Source: Cellulomonas sp. KRMCY2
GTDB lineage: Bacteria > Actinomycetota > Actinomycetes > Actinomycetales > Cellulomonadaceae
Length of the DNA: 64,000 nt
Assembly: GCF_000526515.1 (NCBI RefSeq)
Contig: NZ_JAGF01000001.1
Coordinates: 3,720,001 to 3,784,000, forward strand
Direction: 5' to 3'
The notes under the pieces were generated by a model that saw nothing but the letters and a program-made list of their open reading frames with translations, searched no databases and was not told the origin of the DNA. Positions 59,487 through 64,000 of the stretch are shown piece after piece (position 1 is the first letter of the stretch; every line of letters starts with the position of its first letter). The position numbers and the translations under genes are program-made.

Positions 59487-61765
59487 GGCGCCACGTGGGT
59501 CGTGTACCGAAAGCTCCGCTGTCCGCCGGCGAGCTGGTGCTCGGGCTCACCCGGCAAGCGCACGATCGCGCGCATGCCATCCGGCACGCTGACGTCCAGC
59601 GTGATCGAGTCGCCGTCCCCTCGTGACCAGCTGAGCGACACCAGCCCGCGCGGCGTGCGCAGGGAACCTCGCGCCCAGGACAGTCCGCCGCCGGCTCGCG
59701 GCGCGATGATGACGTCGCCGTATCCGGGGCTCCCAGGTGCGATCCCCAGCACGACTCGATGGAGCCAGTCGGCCACGGACCCGAACGCGTAGTGGTTGAA
59801 GCTCGTCATCTCACCCGGGTTGATCGAGCCGTCCGGCAGCATGGAGTCCCAGCGTTCCCACATGGTGGTGGCGCCCATCCGGATCGGGTACATCCAACCG
59901 GGTGGCTCCGGCTGCAGCAGCATGCGGTACGCGGACTGGACATGGCCCGTGTCGGTCAACGCGTCCAGCACGAAGGGAGTGCCGGCGAAACCGGTCGCGA
60001 TCCGGTACCCGGATCCGGCGACGAGGCTCGCCAGGCGCGCACCCGCGACGTCGCGCTCTGACCCGTCGAGCAGACCGAAGCAGATTGCCAAGGCGTACAC
60101 GGTTTGACAGTCACTGACCACGTGGCCGCCGTCGTACACGAAGTGCTCCCTGAACGCACCCCTGAGCCTGGCTGCGAGGCCGGTCATCGCGTCGGCCGTC
60201 GGGGCGTCATCGAGCACGCGCGCGGCTGCGGCGGTGATCGCGGCCGATCGGTAGAACGCCGCTGTCGCGACGACCGCCTTGTCAGCCTTGGCCTTGGCAG
60301 CGTCATCTGCAGGAGCGTCGGGGTCGAGCCAGTCGCCGAACTGGAAGCCACCCTCCCAGAGTCCGCGTGCGGACAGCAGGCGCTCGACCCGCCGGACGTG
60401 GGCGACCATCGCCGGGAAGTGTCGGGTCAGGGCCTCGCGGTCTCCGTACGCCTGCCACAGGGTCCACGGCAGCCACGCGGCTACGTCGGACCAGATCGCG
60501 ACACTCTCCATCGGCGGGAACATGCCACGTGCCTTCTGATCCAGCTTCAGCAGGTCCGGCACGACGAAGGGGACGCGACCATCCGCGGCCCGCTGCTCGG
60601 CTGCGAGGTCGGCCATCCAGTCGTCGAGGAACGCCGACACGTCGAAGAGATAGGCCGCGGCGGGGGCGACGACGGCGAGATCCCCCGTCCATCCGAGGCG
60701 TTCGTCCCGTTGGGGGCAGTCGGTCGGCACGTCGAGGACGTTGCCCTTGAGGCTCCAGACGACGTTCTCGTGCAGTCTCGTGACGGCCGGATCAGAGCAC
60801 TCGAACGCTCCGATGCGGTCGAGGTCGGTATGGACGACGACCGCCTCCAGGTCGTCCGCCTGCAGGATCCCGGGGAAGCCGTCGACCTGGGCGTACCGGA
60901 ACCCGTGGGCTGTGAAGGTCGGTTCGAACGTGTCGTCAGCCCCGCTGAGGACGAACCGATCGGTCGCGAGCGCCGACCGTAGTGGACGGACACCGAGCTC
61001 GCCATGGTCGAGAACCTCGGCGTGCCGCACGGTGATGACGGATCCAGGTTCGCCGCGAGCCCGCAGGCGAACCCACCCGACGAGGTTCTGCCCGAAGTCG
61101 ACGAGAGTCGATCCTGACCCGCTCGTCCAGATCGCGAGTGGCCCGAGCGTCTCCTGACGCCGGACGACGGGGCTTCTGTAGGCGACCAGTCGAGAGCTGT
61201 CGAACTCCACAGGGTGCACCCCGCCCCAGTCGTTCAGCATCGCTCCCGGACTGAGCCAGGAGTCGTCGCGCAGCCGCGCATCGATCGACTGCCCGTCGTA
61301 CAGGTCGTTGGCCGTCACGCATGACGGTCCTGCCTGCCACGACGCATCGGTCACGATCGTCTGCACGTGTCCATCCGCGAACTCGATGCAGAGCTCGGCG
61401 ATGGCGGAAGGCTCTTGTGCGTAGAAAGCACGCCCACCCGTGTAGCCGAGCCGTCCGCAAGCCCAACCGCGGCCCAACGCAAGGCCCAGCACCAGGTGCG
61501 CACCAGCCTCTCGCACCAGCTGTGTGACGTCGTGCGTGCGATATCGGAGCCGCCACTCGTACGCCGACCACCCGGGTGTGAGCACCTCGTCGCTCACGGC
61601 GCGACCGCCGACGTAGCACTCCACGATGCCGAGCGCCGTCACCGCCAGAGCCGCACGGGTGACGGTTCCGTGAACCACCTCGACGCGGCGCTCCGTCCGA
61701 AGGAGAGGAGCGCCCGCGCGGTCCTGGTCGGCAGCGATCATGAGGGCACTCCATGAGCGCTGCAT
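59483..61765 (-). CDS. GH78 alpha-L-rhamnosidase (first in operon)
   Basis: A 760-residue paralog of the downstream enzyme, also without a signal peptide and about 130 residues shorter at the N-terminus. Catalytic marks: DVPTDCPQRDERLGWTGDLA, FQFGDWLDPDAP, TTMWERWDSMLPDGS and FNHYAFGSVADW. Two intracellular rhamnosidases in tandem point to uptake of rhamnosylated oligosaccharides or flavonoid glycosides. It stands right behind a strong promoter at 61896-61901. Confidence 0.92.
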   Translation of the reverse strand: MQRSWSALMIAADQDRAGAPLLRTERRVEVVHGTVTRAALAVTALGIVECYVGGRAVSDEVLTPGWSAYEWRLRYRTHDVTQLVREAGAHLVLGLALGRGWACGRLGYTGGRAFYAQEPSAIAELCIEFADGHVQTIVTDASWQAGPSCVTANDLYDGQSIDARLRDDSWLSPGAMLNDWGGVHPVEFDSSRLVAYRSPVVRRQETLGPLAIWTSGSGSTLVDFGQNLVGWVRLRARGEPGSVITVRHAEVLDHGELGVRPLRSALATDRFVLSGADDTFEPTFTAHGFRYAQVDGFPGILQADDLEAVVVHTDLDRIGAFECSDPAVTRLHENVVWSLKGNVLDVPTDCPQRDERLGWTGDLAVVAPAAAYLFDVSAFLDDWMADLAAEQRAADGRVPFVVPDLLKLDQKARGMFPPMESVAIWSDVAAWLPWTLWQAYGDREALTRHFPAMVAHVRRVERLLSARGLWEGGFQFGDWLDPDAPADDAAKAKADKAVVATAAFYRSAAITAAAARVLDDAPTADAMTGLAARLRGAFREHFVYDGGHVVSDCQTVYALAICFGLLDGSERDVAGARLASLVAGSGYRIATGFAGTPFVLDALTDTGHVQSAYRMLLQPEPPGWMYPIRMGATTMWERWDSMLPDGSINPGEMTSFNHYAFGSVADWLHRVVLGIAPGSPGYGDVIIAPRAGGGLSWARGSLRTPRGLVSLSWSRGDGDSITLDVSVPDGMRAIVRLPGEPEHQLAGGQRSFRYTTHVAP

Positions 61766-61868
61766 CCGAATCCGCTCCCACCAGTCTCGCTGGGTGTGAC
61801 GTGCTGGACGCCAGCATCACGATGGCAGCACCGCTGCCGTCGTTGCCCTTGTCCGCTATATCGATTAA

Positions 61869-61901
61869 CTAATTAGACCAGGCAACTGTTACCCGTGTCA
61901 A
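61869..61901 (-). promoter_or_regulatory. Promoter and palindromic site of the rhamnosidase operon
   Basis: On the minus strand TTGACA (61896-61901), 18 bp, TCTAAT (61872-61877) form a good sigma-70 promoter about 107 bp before the start. The palindrome CTAATTAG (61869-61876) covers the -10 element in an AT-rich island that stands out in this GC-rich DNA. It is a likely operator. Confidence 0.7.
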
Positions 61902-62032
61902 GACACGCCGGACGTCGGGTGCGTGCGCCATCTGTGCTCGACCTGTCGGACTCCACCCGACGGTGGCGAGTCGGAGGCGACCTTGCGGGGGACGGGACGG
62001 ACTACTGGCGCGGCGGCCCCGGATCACCGGGC

Positions 62033-62977
62033 TCAGACCAAGCCCCCACGGAGCGCTGCGGCGAAGTAGTCGAGCGACCGGTCGACCTCCGGCAACGACG
62101 GGGTGCGGTTCAGGTGGCCGTGGGGCATTCCGGGAGCGAGGTGCGCGGTCACGGGAACGCCGACCTCGACGAGCTGTCGCTGGAGCAGCTCGGCCGAGGA
62201 ACGGAGGTCGTCGTACTCGGAGATCAACAGGTGCACGGGCGGGAGACCCCCGAGCGCAGCGGCGCCCGGCAGCGCATCGGCCGGGAGATCGGTGACGCGC
62301 CCCACGTAGTTGCGCACCATGTCCTCCACGGACTCCGGCGAGAAGCGCAGGATCTGGGGCAGTCCGGCAAGCTCCGCGCTCAGCGCCGGCTCCGGCGCCG
62401 GGTTGGGGAAGTGCGCGAACGGATAGGCCACCAGCAAGGCGGCGGGCGGGGTGCCCTTGCCATCGCGCATCCGCATCGACGTGGCCAGCGCCAGTGCGGC
62501 GCCCGCACTCGCCCCACCGAGGGCGAGCCACTCGAGTCCTTCCGTCCCCAGGAGGTCCTCCCCGTTCACGACGCTCGACCACACCGCACTGACGTCGTCG
62601 ATCGGCACGGGATAGCGCACACCGTCCGCGGCCAGCCGGTAGTCGACGCTCACGACCACGGTGCCGGCGCGGGCCGCGAGCTCCGCGGCGACCATGTGAG
62701 CCTCCGGCATCTCCAGGTCCCCTCCACCGAAGCCGCCGCCGTGGGCCCACACCAGGCCGATTCCCGACGGACGCGCGGGGTTGTACACGCGGCAGCGCAC
62801 GGGACCGTGGAGACCGGCGACCTCGTCGTCCCGGATGCTCACCTCGGCGGGAGCCGACCACTCGGCAGGATCGCGGCTGTACTCCTGGACCCGCGCCAGA
62901 GTCCCCGCATCGATCGACGACCAGGACGCGCCCTCGAGCAGGTGCAGCTTCGCAGACAGGAAGGGGTCGAACGGCAT
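62033..62977 (-). CDS. Alpha/beta-hydrolase, HSL-type esterase
   Basis: A 314-residue esterase of the hormone-sensitive-lipase group. The oxyanion-hole motif is WAHGGGFGGGD (about 80-90), the nucleophile is in GGASAGAAL, the acid in ISEYDDLRSS, and the His in GMPHGHLNR. The ATG at 62977 with GGAG upstream is preferred to a longer frame. Beside the rhamnosidases it may remove acetyl or other ester groups from plant glycans, which is inference. Confidence 0.9.
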   Translation of the reverse strand: MPFDPFLSAKLHLLEGASWSSIDAGTLARVQEYSRDPAEWSAPAEVSIRDDEVAGLHGPVRCRVYNPARPSGIGLVWAHGGGFGGGDLEMPEAHMVAAELAARAGTVVVSVDYRLAADGVRYPVPIDDVSAVWSSVVNGEDLLGTEGLEWLALGGASAGAALALATSMRMRDGKGTPPAALLVAYPFAHFPNPAPEPALSAELAGLPQILRFSPESVEDMVRNYVGRVTDLPADALPGAAALGGLPPVHLLISEYDDLRSSAELLQRQLVEVGVPVTAHLAPGMPHGHLNRTPSLPEVDRSLDYFAAALRGGLV

Positions 62978-63072
62978 GAGGTCTCCGATGTCAGGTTGTG
63001 GTCGCTCGCAGACCACCGGGCGAGGCACTCCACGGAGATCCCGAAGTCGGAGCGCGGGCTCAAGACCGCAGG

Positions 63073-63110
63073 TGCGGGTCGGGCGCCTGAAGAACGGCGT
63101 CCGACCCGCA
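63073..63110 (-). terminator. Hairpin downstream of the ricin-lectin gene
   Basis: TGCGGGTCGGGCGCC and GGCGTCCGACCCGCA form a 15-bp stem with one G-T pair and an 8-base loop, 34 bp after the lectin gene stop. Confidence 0.75.
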
Positions 63111-63144
63111 AGGAGCAGCTGACTACTCTCCCATCACGCCTGCA

Positions 63145-64000
63145 TCAGAAACCGTTGATCTTGATGACCTGGGCTTGCTCTCCGTTGCAGGTGTAGATCT
63201 GCATGACTCGCCCATTGTTGGTCAAGCCACCGGGCAGATCGAGGCATAGCCCCGACTGCGGGTTCTTGAGCGAGCCGTTCGCCTGGGGCACCCATTTCTG
63301 CCCGCCCACACCGTTGCAGTCCCACACTTCCACCTGAGTGAACAGAGCAGTCCCGTTGCCCACAACATCCAGGCAACGACCGCTAGTGAGCACTCGGATC
63401 GTCTGGTCCGGGTAGAGGCGCCACTGCTGGTCCCTGTCGGCGGCCTCGCCGGAGTGGAGTGTCGTGCAATCCCAGAGGATCACTCTCTCGCCGTTGCTTC
63501 CGCTCTCCACCCCCTCGAGGTCAAGACACTTCCCTTCGACCTTGAGCGGAACACCGTTGGTGATGGTGAACTGTTGTGCCGTATTCCCGTTGCAGTCGTA
63601 GATCTGTAGGTCGGTTCCGTTGGTCGTGACACCCATCGGGTCATCGAGGCACCGACCCGACTGCGGGTTCTTCAGGGATCCGTCAGGCTGTGGAATCCAG
63701 ACCTGCGCTCCGCCTCCGTTGCACGTCCATAGCTCAACGGGGCTGAAGTTCGCCGTGCCGTTCCCCGTGACGTCGAGGCAGAGCCCCAGCGTGGTCAGCG
63801 TGCCGTTGGCGATCCCTCCGCCCGTGGCCGACGCGCTCCAATGCTGGTCGGCGGCGAGATCCTTGCAGTCCCACAGCTGGACGTGTGCGGTGAGGCCCGC
63901 GGTGTCGTCGCCTTCCACATCAACGCACTTCCCGCCCGGCCCGACAATCGTCGAGCCCGGCCCGCCACCCGAGGTCTCCCCCGAGTAGCCCGCCGCGACG
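63145..64000 (-). CDS. Ricin-type beta-trefoil lectin protein (partial, N-terminus off window)
   Basis: The last 284 codons of a larger protein whose start lies beyond the right edge. It contains two ricin-B/CBM13 domains, seen as repeats of GxCLDVxGNGT, ...WxCNGxxxQxW and LKNPQSGxCLD, with QIYDCNGNTAQQF and QIYTCNGEQAQVI closing each domain. Such tails usually bind galactose- or xylan-type glycans and anchor a secreted glycosidase. The catalytic part is not in view. A terminator follows. Confidence 0.88.
   Translation of the reverse strand, partial: VAAGYSGETSGGGPGSTIVGPGGKCVDVEGDDTAGLTAHVQLWDCKDLAADQHWSASATGGGIANGTLTTLGLCLDVTGNGTANFSPVELWTCNGGGAQVWIPQPDGSLKNPQSGRCLDDPMGVTTNGTDLQIYDCNGNTAQQFTITNGVPLKVEGKCLDLEGVESGSNGERVILWDCTTLHSGEAADRDQQWRLYPDQTIRVLTSGRCLDVVGNGTALFTQVEVWDCNGVGGQKWVPQANGSLKNPQSGLCLDLPGGLTNNGRVMQIYTCNGEQAQVIKINGF

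Overview
The window is very GC-rich, densely packed and rich in GTG starts and ATGA/GTGA overlaps. It looks like the chromosome or a large plasmid of an actinobacterium, probably Micrococcales. A Cellulomonas-like host is my guess, based on the two GH78 rhamnosidases, the GH65 phosphorylase fused to a phosphoglucomutase and the ricin-type lectin. No rRNA, tRNA or CRISPR was found.

Region 1-48.9 kb is a copper-response island. It carries three different P1B-type ATPases: a classical CopA at 1780-4104, a CPD-type enzyme with a cysteine-free N-terminal domain at 9261-11687, and a cupredoxin-ATPase-YHS fusion at 17833-20613. Around them lie a CopZ-like chaperone, a CsoR repressor, an HMA-TauE/SafE-cupredoxin fusion, a multicopper oxidase, a DUF305 lipoprotein, a 43-residue Cys-rich peptide, YibE/F, many small His- or Met-rich membrane proteins (several with SHOCT tails), two CopRS-like two-component systems, a thioredoxin-like/CcdA/TlpA set, lipoprotein-modifying enzymes (Lnt, Lgt, an Lgt-like fusion), two envelope peptidases (VanY and M23 types) and an ABC exporter.

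Regulation appears two-layered. Two inverted repeats resembling CsoR operators (13838-13858 and 20949-20968) precede the two minus-strand copper operons. A tandem repeat with 11-bp period, consensus TGAAGGTTC-GC-TGAAGGTCC and its near relatives, occurs at about fifteen intergenic sites from 1.3 to 48.8 kb. It closely matches the CopR box known from Corynebacterium, and most copies sit about 75-135 bp upstream of a start codon. This box ties the island into one predicted regulon.

The island has been reshuffled. It holds remnants of a second lnt, a second cupredoxin-CopA-YHS gene with an internal deletion, a multicopper-oxidase C-terminus that lost its copper ligands, a SHOCT gene stub and a cupredoxin stub. 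An IS256-family element with a perfect 8-bp target duplication landed exactly on one CopR box.

From 43.3 to 56 kb the content is mixed: a DUF3105 protein, a predicted cystine/amino-acid ABC importer behind a Cys-rich leader peptide, a SDR/TetR divergent pair, DedA, DUF1684, an IS30 element with a frameshifted transposase beside an IS3 scrap, and an epimerase-ECF41 sigma operon with a recognisable ECF41 promoter. From 56 kb to the right edge is a carbohydrate locus on the minus strand: two GH78 alpha-L-rhamnosidases and an AraC regulator in one operon, an HSL-type esterase, and the C-terminal part of a ricin-lectin protein that runs off the edge.
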